Notes: generated by a model from the sequence alone, not told the origin. 64,000 nt of DNA from Plasmopara viticola (GCA_001695595.3 MBPM02000116.1:113286-177285); one strand, 5' to 3'. Positions 47,637 through 58,628 are shown, counted from the first letter of the stretch. Numbers and translations: made by a program.

Positions 47637-48945
47637 TTTTATGATGTCACACTCTGGAGCGCTCCAGCAGAAATTGATGATAAGAATGACGTCAATGGCT
47701 TTATCGATTTGAGGAGGGTATCGAATTTCTTCTTTCGTCGCTTCTCTCAGTCTCGAGCTTTCTGGTGAGAAGTAACATGGCCGAGATGGAGCTGGAGTGC
47801 GCGGTATATGGCGAAAAAGTTGTGTTTCCCGTGAAGATTGCACGTGATGCGAACGTGAGCGCGCTGCAGAAGGCTGAATTCGACGATCAACGGTACCACG
47901 AGCGCTTTTCGTTTTCGCAAAGCGCACTGACGCTGTACTTGGCGAAGAAGGACGGCGCTTGGCTGAAGGATGACAACAGTGTGGAGACCTTCTTACAAGT
48001 TGGCAAGAGCGCTAAATATGGAAAAATGCGACCGTCGTGGAAGCTCGATGACGATGAGTATTTCAAAAACGAATTCCAGCTCGAAGAAGAAAGGCTTTAC
48101 GTCTTGGTGGAACTCCCAAAGCGCTGACATGCTGATCCTCAGTTTCTCGAGATCTAGAAATTACTCTGGCGCCACGTACTGGTGGATGCTCCAACTTCGA
48201 CGTCCACGCATAGCAAACATTTCATTTCGCGCGACGTACGATTGCAACATGGGGAGTGACGTGTTGCGTTGCATGCTGCTGGACACAGCTCTCCCGTCGG
48301 TGTTGGTCATCGCGTCTCATTTGTTTCGCCAAAAGAGTGGATTCATTTCTGAGAAATTGATAGGAATCTCGGATATCGACGATGTCAGAAACGGTTTGCT
48401 GCTGTTCAAACCTCTAAAGCATGCATTCGACCATATTCAGATCAGCTTTATCTATGACCAGAGCAGCAAAGACTTTCGTCTGAAGATTTTTGATCACTCC
48501 GTGCAACCACAGCGATTGTTTGAAAAATTAGACAACAAGCAGCGTGCGAGACTCCTTCAAAGCCAAGCGTTGCCGAAAAACTGGAGATCGCGAGGTCCTA
48601 GACTTGCACCCGGCACTGTCTATGACATCCAGACAACTTTTGGTGATCTTGAAGGGCGGGCGCTTCGCTTCATGTCTGTTGAGCGTCCGTACAAGCGTTC
48701 TTTGAAGCTGCAGGCCCGATTAGCCCGACAGCTAGCAATTGAGAAACATTGGATCAGGCCAGGCGAAGACAACTTTCTTGACTTTTGGGCCGAGGGCATG
48801 TCGTTGGCGGGGAAGATGAAGTTTTTCTTTGCGAACGAAGATTAAACAGTCCTGTGCTTTATTTATTCACTTGTATGACATTTGCTGTATCATTGCCCGT
48901 ACCCTAGCGGACGGATTGTATCCTTATGCCACATCGTCCGCCCTT
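47637..48945. repeat. Right inverted arm of the PLV-like element
   Basis: Inverted counterpart of 34394-35677. Contains an extra ~10 bases forming the palindrome tggagcgctcca near 47655. The outer end is cgtccgccct. The similarity spans the whole CRN-HNH gene and ~100 bases on either side. Confidence 0.88.
47786..48845 (+). pseudogene. CRN (Crinkler) effector with HNH-type domain, right copy, split
   Basis: The header is intact from M-E-L-E-C-A-V-Y-G (in-frame Mets also at 47765 and 47777) to a stop at 48127. It includes L-Y-L-A-K-K-D-G-A-W-L-K at about residues 50-61 and closes with L-Y-V-L-V-E-L, the equivalent of the CRN header's H-V-L-V-V-V-P end. A second open frame then covers the HNH_2-like domain and tail to the TAA at 48843-48845: L-R-C-M-L-L-D-T, V-I-A-S-H-L, V-R-N-G-L-L-L, K-H-A-F-D-H, then a basic helical tail. 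That frame is open from 47970, but its first part overlaps the header out of frame. So header and nuclease are separated by a TGA, a TAG and a frameshift. The header could still be made alone (about 114-121 residues). CRN headers carry effectors into plant cells; whether HNH activity remains is unknown. Confidence 0.72.
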
Positions 48946-49430
48946 TCTTCGTGTATATAAGCATCAGAGTACCCGTAAACACCCTCAGCCACAGCGATGA
49001 TGTACTATTTTTTACATGCCATACAAATCTGCCAAATCCCTGGAAATTTTGATGACAGAGAATTTTGCACTCCCACATTAATTATGTGCATCGCATTGAT
49101 ATAAAAAAGTATCAATGAGCGATCATTCAACGACTTATGCAGCGTTGGTATCGTTAAAACTGAGATGCACGGTGGAGTACTATAGTATATTCTACATAAA
49201 ATTATCTGTAAGTTTAATAATTAAGGTCGACCGCTGCACCGCTTTAATCAGGTGCTGGTAACTGAAAAGCAAAATGCATCACATCCACTTGAAATGGCTC
49301 TACGAAGGAGCTGGAAAGCAATTTTTGTGCTGTCTGATGTACAATAAACTTTTGCAGTCTCACAGTTCTGTTTCTTAGCATCGAGAACTTGTCATACCCA
49401 TTGCAACACTCATCACAAGCGCTTCCATAG
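48946..49430. other. Spacer between the PLV arm and the USP-like gene
   Basis: No gene supported. It must contain the 3' untranslated region of the minus-strand USP-like gene. Confidence 0.5.
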
Positions 49431-51674
49431 CTACCGTAAACTTTCCACTGCTGGTTTGTGTCCACAAGCAACACACACATGGTCGTTCAATTTGTTAAGA
49501 AGCGTGCAGCGAGAACAAGCCCACGACTGGAAGCGACAAAACTTGAGCTGTACTGGATTCGGTGACATCAGCAACATCTCCAGCACGTGCACAAGTTCTT
49601 CATCATCCAGCGCGTGACCATTTATGCTCAAAAGAATATCGCCTTTGCAAATCGCACCACTTGCTTGAGCTGGTAACTTAGCGCCTGCACCATTCACTTC
49701 AAAACCCGACACGGTAAAAGTTTTCTTTCCACCCCTCATCAGTGACCTTGACGAACTCTCATCACTTGTAGTGTCTTCTAACAACAAGCCAATACCACCA
49801 TCCGATGCATTCAGGCAAACACCGTATAAAATCAATGGAACTCGGGGTACAAAAACTGCCGAGTCATCAGAGCCTGTCGACACAGTTGCGTGCTCGCTTG
49901 AAATGCTTTTTGCTTCTTGTTTCTCTTCCGTCACAGTATTTTCATCGTCAAAAATATTGTTTGGGTTCACTTCTGTTTGATCGTCTTCAGCGCTGTGAAT
50001 TGAGTAATCACGTAGACGAACAGAGTTTTTCATTGATTGAGACATCGCCATGCGTAGCATCGCTCGTCCATCAACAGGGGTCGACAACGGGGGTTTGTCT
50101 TTTGCCAAAATGCCATTAAGTCGCGATATTGTGTCTTGGGCTGATTGTTGTGCCCTATGCAGATGAAGGTCCTCGTCATGCCACCCGTCCTCTGTTTGTG
50201 ACTCATATAGCGCTGGCAGTGATTTTGGTGCACGGTGAGGCAACAAAACCGGCCCCTTTGGCAGCGTCCTAAACTGCGTCTGAAGGTATTGAGGATGTGG
50301 ATCTCTTTGAATAATCTGAACACTTCGCTCCATCTTTGCCAGCAGCTCGTCCTCAATGCCAGGTTCCACTTCGTGCGGGGCTCCCTTAATCGCAGTATCT
50401 GAAGCAGAGTCGATGGATACGTCCACTTTGTCCTCAGAATTGTCAGCTGCTGCTTCCCACCACTTATGAATCTCTGTGGCGATCTTTTCAAGAATTTCAT
50501 GTTTCAAACCCTTTTGCTCATAGAAAAGTAACGTCGGCTGATATCCTCCGCGTTCGATACGCTGTCGAGCATCTGCCCACGTACCCACAAGTTTAACGCG
50601 CGTATCATCGAAAAGAAACCACCGTTCCCGCTCTAAGCCATCTTCATCGAGACTGGTACTGGCAAAAAACCCTACATAGTGTCGTCCATAATAGCACACG
50701 AGACCTCGAAACGAGTACACAGACGACTCTTCGGTCGAATCATCCAGTCTGAATATACGACCTAGATCCAGTACTTGCTGAGACTCCTCGTCCGCCTGAC
50801 ACGGGGTTGACAGAAGCTCCAACCAGTCCTTTATATCTGTCTTGTTCATTTGACTACTAGACCATATAATACTGATCGAGAACACCATCGGCAACGTGAG
50901 AATCCACCTACTCAATGCCCTCTGTCCCCCTGCTTCGCACGCTTCGCATGTTCCAGCCACTTTTTGTGACTGAGCTTCGGTTCGAAGCGCGTCCTCTAGC
51001 GTCATGTTCCTATTGTCTCCTTCAATTCGGGCATTATTCAATACTTCTTGTGCATAAACTCGATACAAAAAATCCGTGTTCATAATTGGCTCCGCCGTGT
51101 GACCACAGGAAGCACAGATCTTGAGCTCCATTAAATTCATCTGGAACAGTCGGTGAGCAACGCACTGTGGTTCACAGATGATTGCAGAAGCGTCGTCTTG
51201 CATTAACACAGACGATTCCGGCACGCTATGAGTTACATCGACCTCAAAACACTTTTTGTGACGCTGCAGTAGCATCTGATTAAATGTATCGTAGTGCAGC
51301 GCGTCCAAAATCGTCTCAAGCGTCTCCGTGGCATCGTTCATGGCTCCGAGAGCGAACGTGTCACCAAGCGCAAGTCGCACACGATCTACGTCCAAGACTG
51401 GCTGTTCTGCAAACTGATACATAATGAAAATCTGTTCAAGTTCGCACAACAGACAAGGAGTGATGGTCTGTGTCAACATCAACCCCGCGTTCGTGGGCTG
51501 GCCTCCACAGCGGTGATGCACGGCGTGGTCGCCCATGGAGATGAGCACACGGCAACTGCGTACGTGCCATAAACTCTGGATGATCACGTTAAGGAAGCAA
51601 TTGTTGGCGCCCAAGTCGTTGCGCAGACCCTTGCGCGCACTTGGCGGCCGCGAAACCGATGACGCGCCCTGCAT
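49431..51674 (-). CDS. Ubiquitin-specific-protease-like protein with PDZ and RanBP2-type zinc finger
   Basis: Intact 747-residue single-exon gene. The N-terminus has the USP Cys box in the form G-L-R-N-D-L-G-A-N-N-C-F-L-N-V-I-I-Q-S-L-W (C26), closest in style to the USP53/USP54 group. A zinc-binding pair of C-x-x-C knuckles follows at 187-190 and 243-246. The His box is Y-G-R-H-Y-V-G-F-F with H332, and F-D-D-T-R-V at 355-360 and G-G-Y-Q-P-T-L-L-F-Y-E at 376-386 end the catalytic domain. An acidic linker leads to a PDZ-like domain at about 610-715. The end is W-x-C-x2-C-x3-N-x6-C-x2-C (W718, C720, C723, N727, C734, C737), the RanBP2 zinc finger that often binds ubiquitin. USPs remove ubiquitin from proteins. 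Cys and His are both present, so activity is possible, although USP53/54 relatives are often weak or inactive. Confidence 0.88.
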   Translation of the reverse strand: MQGASSVSRPPSARKGLRNDLGANNCFLNVIIQSLWHVRSCRVLISMGDHAVHHRCGGQPTNAGLMLTQTITPCLLCELEQIFIMYQFAEQPVLDVDRVRLALGDTFALGAMNDATETLETILDALHYDTFNQMLLQRHKKCFEVDVTHSVPESSVLMQDDASAIICEPQCVAHRLFQMNLMELKICASCGHTAEPIMNTDFLYRVYAQEVLNNARIEGDNRNMTLEDALRTEAQSQKVAGTCEACEAGGQRALSRWILTLPMVFSISIIWSSSQMNKTDIKDWLELLSTPCQADEESQQVLDLGRIFRLDDSTEESSVYSFRGLVCYYGRHYVGFFASTSLDEDGLERERWFLFDDTRVKLVGTWADARQRIERGGYQPTLLFYEQKGLKHEILEKIATEIHKWWEAAADNSEDKVDVSIDSASDTAIKGAPHEVEPGIEDELLAKMERSVQIIQRDPHPQYLQTQFRTLPKGPVLLPHRAPKSLPALYESQTEDGWHDEDLHLHRAQQSAQDTISRLNGILAKDKPPLSTPVDGRAMLRMAMSQSMKNSVRLRDYSIHSAEDDQTEVNPNNIFDDENTVTEEKQEAKSISSEHATVSTGSDDSAVFVPRVPLILYGVCLNASDGGIGLLLEDTTSDESSSRSLMRGGKKTFTVSGFEVNGAGAKLPAQASGAICKGDILLSINGHALDDEELVHVLEMLLMSPNPVQLKFCRFQSWACSRCTLLNKLNDHVCVACGHKPAVESLR

Positions 51675-54211
51675 GGGTCCTACAATAATTGTACGCTCCT
51701 AATTGTTTCAAATTGCAAAGATCAAATTTACCTTTATAGTATGCTTAAATCTTATTTCGGATAACGGCGCTGGAGCAAAAAAGGTATTGATTGGAAAAGA
51801 GTGGGAGCGTGTTTTTTGCAGTAGATGTGAGAAAGTACATTGAGGCTTGACACCACCAAGCTGGTCAGAACAAACTTTCGTCAAAGCGCGGTGGCTAAAC
51901 GCGGGGATCTGTCTGACATTCTATGTTATAAACAGTGTTCATGGCTGAAACAAATGCTAGATGAACAATTTTACTTGTAAAGGACTAACTCCGTTTTGCC
52001 ATTTACTTCCGGCAAACCAAGGACAGAGTCAAGGCTGATTATCTTTTAACACGAAAAGGACGAGCTGTTGGTTTGACACTTTGAACTGCATCACAGATCC
52101 TCACATACAACTGTACATGTGGGGCCAATAACATGTCGAAAAAAATGTTTTATCTCGTTCGAATTACCTCTGATCTTTTGGAGCGTCATGTGCCTTTGGG
52201 AGTATATTGTACACCAAATCTCCGTCATTCGGAACAACGAGTAGAGCCGAATTTGCTGAATTGTCTGTGATGAAGCTACTGGTTAACGGTTGTTGGCGAT
52301 GCATTTGCCATCGCTGTCGAGGGGCTGACCAGTCCTTTGCCTGCGATGAAATAATGGACTTAGCGCTCTTGATTGGTTTCCAATTTCATACCTGCATCAT
52401 CAGCCTTTTGAATACCATACCCTGTGCGCTGCGAAAGGTGGGTATCTCGCAAAAATATCTGGTCCGTCACAAGAGACATTTCTATTTATCGATACACCAC
52501 CTCCGAATTACTTTCGGCGTTATAACCAGCTAAGCATTCAGTTGCTGCGAGCGGTTTGAGGTTAACAACCATGACGCATTTGCCAGTGCCTCCAATAGAA
52601 ATGCAGCTGCTGTGACACGACAATCAGCTGAATTGTCAATTGTCACTTATTATTTCTCACCCATTGCGATGTTAAGGATTGATTATGTATCGAAATCCCA
52701 ACCTTTTTACGAAGCTATATGCCCCGCTTGCAAATATTGTTTTAACGCTGTATTTTCAATCTGTGAACTTTACGTTGTTCGATTTATGACGCGTTATTTC
52801 TGCATCTTAAACAGACTATTCTAGTTGGGGAGCTTAATGCACGCTGACCACCTTCGTTTAGATATTAGTACCTTTGATGCATCCCGTATTTGTTTTAGGT
52901 GGGCATCTGCCCAATTTTCTTTTCAAAACAGCTGTACGGACAATAAAGTGAAATGTGACAAACCAACGCTCTCTTGCGCGGGAGCATATGGACAGCATCG
53001 ATAGCCTTTTAAACCGATTGATATGGGGCTCGTGATTGAGAAATAAGCCTGTCTGTGGCTTTAATCCTCTTCTTAAGAGCACCTCAAATTGCCTCTTCAA
53101 TCGCCGCGGCCTGCATTATAAACCCTGGAGCGCAAGTCTTAAGTTGTCCAAGAACAGAATGACCTTAACTTGCTCAGAGTTTGGCGCCCCAATTACGGAG
53201 GACATCATCAATTTCACATCATGGTTTAAGACAGCTCCCCAGACGCGACGCCAAGAAGCCAAACGGTTAAAGGAAAAGCGCGCGCACAGCTCAACGAAAA
53301 AAGCGCGCGTCAGCCAAAGCCTCGCAATACAAAAGAACCAGCCAAAGAGCAAAGACACAAGGAATCAGTCAAGCCGGTAGGCAGAAAGCCCCAACCGCGC
53401 CAGCCATCTCGCCGCAGTTAGCTGATGAGTTCAAGTTGAAGCCAAGTGCTTCGGCACATCACAACGCGGTATGCATCGTTGCGCTACGTCACGTCCGTGA
53501 AGTAGACGTATTCATGGAGTTCGCGCCTAGCTGGCTTGCAGACAAGAAAGCATAAGCGCTGGTCGTCTTTGAAGATTACTCGAAGAAAAGTAGATCTCAG
53601 CGGCTTATAAATGGATTTCCAGAAGACAAAACACTAAATGAAGTGGCCACTTCAAAGAGGATCACGGCCGAGAAAGCAAACGTCTCGTACATTCGATCAA
53701 GGTGCTATATTTATTATTTTAATACAAAAAGATTTTCTTCTTCCTGTGAAAAGAAGAATGTCATCACCCTTGGACCACGCTACCGCTGAGGTGTGCTGCT
53801 CGAGCCTTGATCTATTAACGTTACTCGTAGAGATCGAATGCCATGACTCACTGCCAACAGCGCTACAAATGCAGTCTATTCCCTGGACCCATCGAAACTT
53901 ATGAGACTCTTGAGCAGCGCAAAGTGCGCGTTCGAAAGATGCAAAATATGGTGTGGTCCATTCCGCAATATCTTACGAGGATTTGGGTGGTTATCTATTC
54001 AATTAGGCGCGGAATTGGCAACAAAATACAAGCCGGTGTAATGAAATCGCACAGCGCTTTGCACACGAACGCATGTAGGAAGAAATACACTTTTTTTTGA
54101 ACTCATGGGAACAACGTTTGCGATAGACTGCACTTTGGAAACTGATTCTAAGTACACCAGTTCTGTTTTTGATCCTCCCTCTAACTTTCGATAAGCAACT
54201 AAATCTACTTC
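51675..54211. other. Gene-poor stretch between the USP-like gene and the Maverick remnant
   Basis: Frames at 52207-52533, 53036-53380 and 53843-54100 (+) are 85-114 codons. The second has a very basic end (repeated K, R, Q, S) and the third may be coding debris, but I recognise no family. The USP-like gene's promoter should lie just above 51674. Confidence 0.45.
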
Positions 54212-55379
54212 TTAATCCTGTTTATTATCAAATTGCTGTGTGCAAACTGGAAAGAGTACTTGTGGGTGCTCGTTGTGCATCAGATCTTTCTTTACCCAAA
54301 AGCGCGTTTTTAAGTATCGGCTTGGGTAGGTGCGTCTAAGCTTTGTAAACTGCACATATAAATGCTCCCAAGTGTTGAAGCTGTCGTCATATCCAACCCA
54401 TTTGACTAGATACTTGTGCTTACCATTCTTTAGTGTTTTATGATCAACAATCTTGCTAACCTCCCAGATTTGATTATTTTCAATCGCTGCTTCTGATTGT
54501 TCTGCTTTTACAATTTTCAAGTCATTAATTGGTTTGTATAGGACATGATTATTCTTTGATTTAATACGCATCTTTAATCCATCTAATCCAATTACTTCGT
54601 ACACGGCCTTTGAAAATCTCGCACCTTCTTTTTCAAATGGCTTCGGATTCAAGCGATAACGTACAATAGAACCAGTTGGAATGCCTTTTTGTACTTGCTT
54701 AACCACTCGTTTGTTGTGTTCAATTTCGTCAAAAATAACCCTCCCTTCCATTTCATTTGGTGTAGCATTTATGGATGAATGAGTGGTATTGTTGTAGTTA
54801 GCGATAGCATCATTTAAAAGCTTTTGTGTAAGCTTCTTAAATCCCATAGTATCCTGCATCTTTGTTAGTCTTGCCTTGATCGTTCGAATAAAGCGATCTA
54901 TCTTTCCAAGCACTGTATGATCTCCTGGAATAGAATTAGCATGAGTAATTGAATTTCTATCAAAAAACTTTTCGACCGTTTGATTTGTGAATTCAGATCC
55001 ATTATCCGACATCAATGCTGACACTTTATGCTCTGTAATGAATTGATCGATAGCTTTTTGAACCGTAGCCGCTTGTTTGTTTTTCAATAATTTTGCGTAT
55101 CCAATTCGGCTGTTAATATTAACCGTTATTAATATAGGTTGCTTCTTCCAGAATGCAAGATCCATTTGCCATTCGTTGGGATTATTGCTTGTGATTTTGA
55201 ATTCGGGATACTTTTTATTCTGATTTGAATATTGTTGAATGCTACTTTGTGTCTTATACCATTCTTTGACTTTTTAACGTTATATTTTTATCAATTGCTT
55301 TTGCTTTTTGGTATAGCTTAGTTGCACCTATGAATCCCGTTTTTGGATCATAATAGAGCTGAGTAAGTAGAGAGTCCAT
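54212..55379 (-). pseudogene. Maverick/Polinton retroviral-type integrase with chromodomain, frameshifted
   Basis: Starts at an ATG at 55379 (M-D-S-L-L-T-Q-L-Y-Y) and runs to a stop near 55265, where a five-A run shifts the frame. The main frame then continues to 54212. Core: N-E-W-Q-M-D-L-A-F-W (first Asp, about 55150), S-D-N-G-S-E-F (second Asp), and G-K-I-D-R-F-I-R-T where a Glu is expected as third catalytic residue but Asp is found. The chromodomain near residues 230-275 of the main frame reads W-E-V-S-K-I-V-D-H-K, then Y-L-V-K-W-V-G-Y and N-T-W-E. Polinton integrases use this layout to insert the element, the chromodomain perhaps steering it to chromatin. Six bases separate it from the polymerase gene on the same strand. 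Confidence 0.85.
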
Positions 55380-55385
55380 ATTATA

Positions 55386-58300
55386 CTATTTGAATGATAA
55401 TTTTCGTTTGAAATTTAACGTTGTAATTACACGTTGAGTTTTATTATTAATTTTAATTGGACATACATCACTCAAATCAAATTCTAATTCCTCACCATTA
55501 TAGAGTTCCAAATATTTTTTGTAGAAATCATTTTCAAGAAGCTTTGATGGGATGCCTTTACATCTGATATGAAAACCTTCTACATCATTACCATCGCAAG
55601 CAAGTATATCCAAATAACTCTTCTTACCAAGAAAGATAGATTCTTTAGCATAGATATTACCTTCTGATCCTTCAAGATCGAAATCGACGTGAAATTGTCC
55701 CATTTGCTTACCAATTAACTCTTTGTTATACTTTTGTCTAAAAGCATCTGCAAGTCTACTGACAGCATCGTAATCGATGTGCATAGAGTCTGTGTCCTGG
55801 TACCATATCTTAGCATCAATATCTTCTGCTAAGCACCTCACTGTATTCATAATATGTTTACTACTATCCAATACTTGTACTCCTAGATGAGCTGGGCTAA
55901 AATGTTCTGATAGTGCCTTGTGCTCTTCAAACAATGCTAAATCATCTGTAATTGGTGTTCTGGAGATCATCTTATTAATATTTTTGATAGCATATTCAAG
56001 AATACTTTTCTCATCACTAACCAAAACCTTTTGCTTAACAATTGGCTTTTGAATTAGTTTACCATACGCTGAATTCATTAATAATTTGATACCGTTTTGA
56101 AGTGGATTGCCTTCTTTTTTTAATTTCAGTCGCTCCTCAAACAGTGATTTGATTGTCAATACAATTTGATTATTGAATCCTTCATTCCAATAAACACCTT
56201 CCATAATTGAAATTTTAACATCCTGGAATTCAATAATATCTTCAAGCGCTTGTTTACCAACAATCATTGTCTTACCAATAATATCATTTGTGAGTTTCTA
56301 GCTCCATTTTCATAGAAGCTCAACAATGGAAAGTGTCGTTTCTTACCAATTGACTCAAATTTTACGCGAGCAATATAGTAGTCAGCATTATTTGGAATTG
56401 TATTTTGGAACCATTTAGGTTTTCCTTTAATGTATCCATCGAGTTCAGATTGTCCTGATGGATACAGAGATACAGCATCAAAATCTGCAAGCTTATGTTG
56501 TATATGGTGTTTCTCGTTGTCTCGAGTCATAACACGACCACCAACAATTGCATCGCGAACGAATGCTAGAACGTTTCCATTCATTGCATAACAATCATCA
56601 AAGCAACCCTCATTATGTTGAATAGCATATGCTAATGAAGGCATTGACATAAAGCGATACACATCAATTTTAAATCGATCAATAAACATTTTTCTAAACG
56701 CCTCAAAACAGTTTCGTAGAACATCAACATCTCTCTCACAATAGTGAATAGCATACTTTTCACAATCGAAATATTTATCATCACAAGCATTGATTTTAGT
56801 AGCATTAGCTATTAGTGTTTCTTTTTCCTCATAGTAATCTAATAGATCCATTGGCCAAAGTAGTCGGTGATTATATTTGCAAACCAATTTATGTGGAAAG
56901 CACTCTTTTTTCTAGTGCCATATCATTGCACGATGATTTAAACATTTCGGGCATATCTGCTAATTTACTAGCAATGAAACTCATAGTATCTTTAATAACA
57001 ATCTCACGACCATAGAAAAATCCATGAGCCTGCTTCAATTTTGTTCCACATTCAATCAGATTTGTATCATTTTTCCGATATGATAAGTGTCTAAGGATAA
57101 ACCGACAGTCAAAACCTGCATTGTGAGCCCAAAGTAGATTACGACTCCTTCTAGGTAAGTCACTTAAAAACTTTAATTCACATCCAATTCCATAAAAGCT
57201 TTTTGTTTTACTAAATTGAATAGCATTGCTTTCAGTCTTACGACCGATGCAATATGATACACAATAAGGAATATGTTCATTATTTTCAACCAGAGTTTCA
57301 AAATCAAAATAAATAACATTATATTCATTAACCTCCACCCATTTTCCTTTTCCCTCGTCATCTTTAGTAATCTGTTTAAAAGGAGCGCGACCAACATTCA
57401 AAGCCGTTTCATCCTTTTCTCCATTTGAATTTACTTTGCCAATTGCTTTGAAAGCACTTGCATTAAAATCCACTTCAGTTAAAGATTCAATCTTTTGATA
57501 GTTATTATTTAATAACTCGGGTACGTTGGTTTGTGTAATTGGATCTAATAGTGTTTCACGATGATGATATAGATAACTGATTACCTCATAACTGTCAAGT
57601 AATTTAATGCGATTGGATTTAAAGGATGATTTTCCCTTTTTAACTATAAAATCAGCTCGCTGATGTTGTTCAACTAATTTAGGATTATCAAGAGCTGCTT
57701 TGGTAATGTTAGTTGGTTTGATAGCAAATAGATGCTGTCCAACAGAACCTAATTGTATAAGATTTTCAGTTTTAACTCCGTAGACAGAAATGTTGTTATC
57801 AACTCTACCTGTATTAATCTTTGGATAGTATTATTTCACTGAGATGTAAAGGTTGAATGCATTAGCTGCTTGCGAATGAAATCAACAGTAGCACCTGAAT
57901 TGAACATTGTTTGTGAGATACTTTTTACGATTGTTTCATCAACACCAGCTTGAGTTAGAGCAAATAGAAAGCAAGGTGTTTCTCTTTGCTCTTTATATGA
58001 ATTCTCTTTCTAATCATCATAATAAACTTGAAAATCATTTAAATTGTAATTTGCTTTAGTTAGATAACGAAAGAAATTCTTTCTCTCAGATCGAGAGTGC
58101 TTTGGATTGTTCAACCATTCGATTTCAACTGTTGATGTTGGAATAATGTCTAATTCAATATCAGCCCCGGAACTATATTGATTCTCTTCAGCGATATATA
58201 GATTATCGATATTAATTAGTCTATCTTGTAGATGATATGTTTTCAAAACGGATCCATTCTCACCTTTAAAATGCAGTAAAAGTTTCTTATCGGCTAGAGC

Positions 58301-58579
58301 TACAATGTCTTTGCGGATACGCTCGAAACGATTCAATTGCATTTCAACTTTACCTGTTGTTTTATTGACAGCTTTTAAACTAGCTGTGTCATTGTTTAGC
58401 TTAACCTTACGGAGTGTCTTCACAATTGTTTTTACTTTGCTTTGTTTGAATGTATTGACAACCTTCTCCATAGTGGAGGTTTTCATTTTCCAATTAACAT
58501 CTAGGTTGTGGGTCTTAGCAAACTTATAGAGGTCGCTGCGGGTCTTTTGAGCCTTCTTTAGATTATTCGAGACTGGCAT
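55386..58579 (-). pseudogene. Protein-primed family B DNA polymerase (Maverick PolB), broken
   Basis: A gene of about 1060 codons in at least four pieces. The N-terminal piece is 58579-58010, ending in an in-frame TAG, after which the same frame continues to about 57838 (C-F-L-F-A-L-T-Q-A-G-V). The next is an open frame from about 57830 to 56889 without ATG, with exonuclease motif I F-D-F-E-T near 57300 and motif II A-H-N-A-G-F-D near 57115. The third, 56887-56264, has exo III Y-C-E-R-D-V-D-V and polymerase motif A D-F-D-A-V-S-L-Y-P-S near 56470. The last, 56267-55386, has motif B L-M-N-S-A-Y-G-K and motif C Y-Q-D-T-D-S near 55795. All catalytic motifs are kept, so the breaks are young or are sequence errors. 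The enzyme would copy the element from a protein-primed end. Confidence 0.88.
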
Positions 58580-58611
58580 TTTGAAAATGTTTATATATAC
58601 TAAGTAAAACG

Positions 58612-58628
58612 TAATTCAAGATGACAAT
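58612..58628 (-). promoter_or_regulatory. Promoter-like motif upstream of PolB
   Basis: On the minus strand the 17-mer attgtcatcttgaatta lies 33 bases before the PolB ATG, followed by an AT-rich tatatata stretch. A near-identical copy sits before the 60-codon ORF (58910-58926). Two copies at similar distances from two starts suggest a shared promoter element. Confidence 0.5.

Larger units (their letters stand above)
34394..48945. mobile_element. Decayed polinton-like virus (PLV) provirus with effector genes in its inverted arms
   Basis: The block is bounded by inverted arms, 34394-35677 and 47637-48945. The interior (~12 kb) carries, on both strands, remnants of a D5-like helicase, minor capsid protein, tyrosine recombinase, penton-like protein, GIY-YIG nuclease, packaging ATPase, S74 fibre, major capsid protein and cysteine protease. 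This is the gene set of polinton-like viruses and virophages, and ~14.5 kb fits their size. The outermost bases read AG and CT, as in Polintons, but I see no matching 6 bp target duplication. No retroviral integrase or family B polymerase lies inside, so a tyrosine-recombinase lineage is more likely. Nearly every gene has frameshifts or stops, so the element is inactive. Functions of the individual parts are inferred from motifs. Confidence 0.72.

Noticed and set aside
34394..48945. 6 bp target-site duplication around the PLV-like element, as in Polintons
   Set aside because: The bases next to the AG/CT ends (aaagga on the left, ttcttc on the right) do not match; the true ends may lie elsewhere or have decayed.
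49244..49480. 78-codon minus-strand frame next to the USP-like gene as a separate gene or last exon
   Set aside because: It overlaps the end of the USP-like frame in another phase; the USP-like protein already ends properly after its zinc finger.
56264..56267. ATGA overlap between two PolB pieces as a translational restart
   Set aside because: The break falls inside the conserved polymerase domain, so a frameshift is more likely than two coupled genes.
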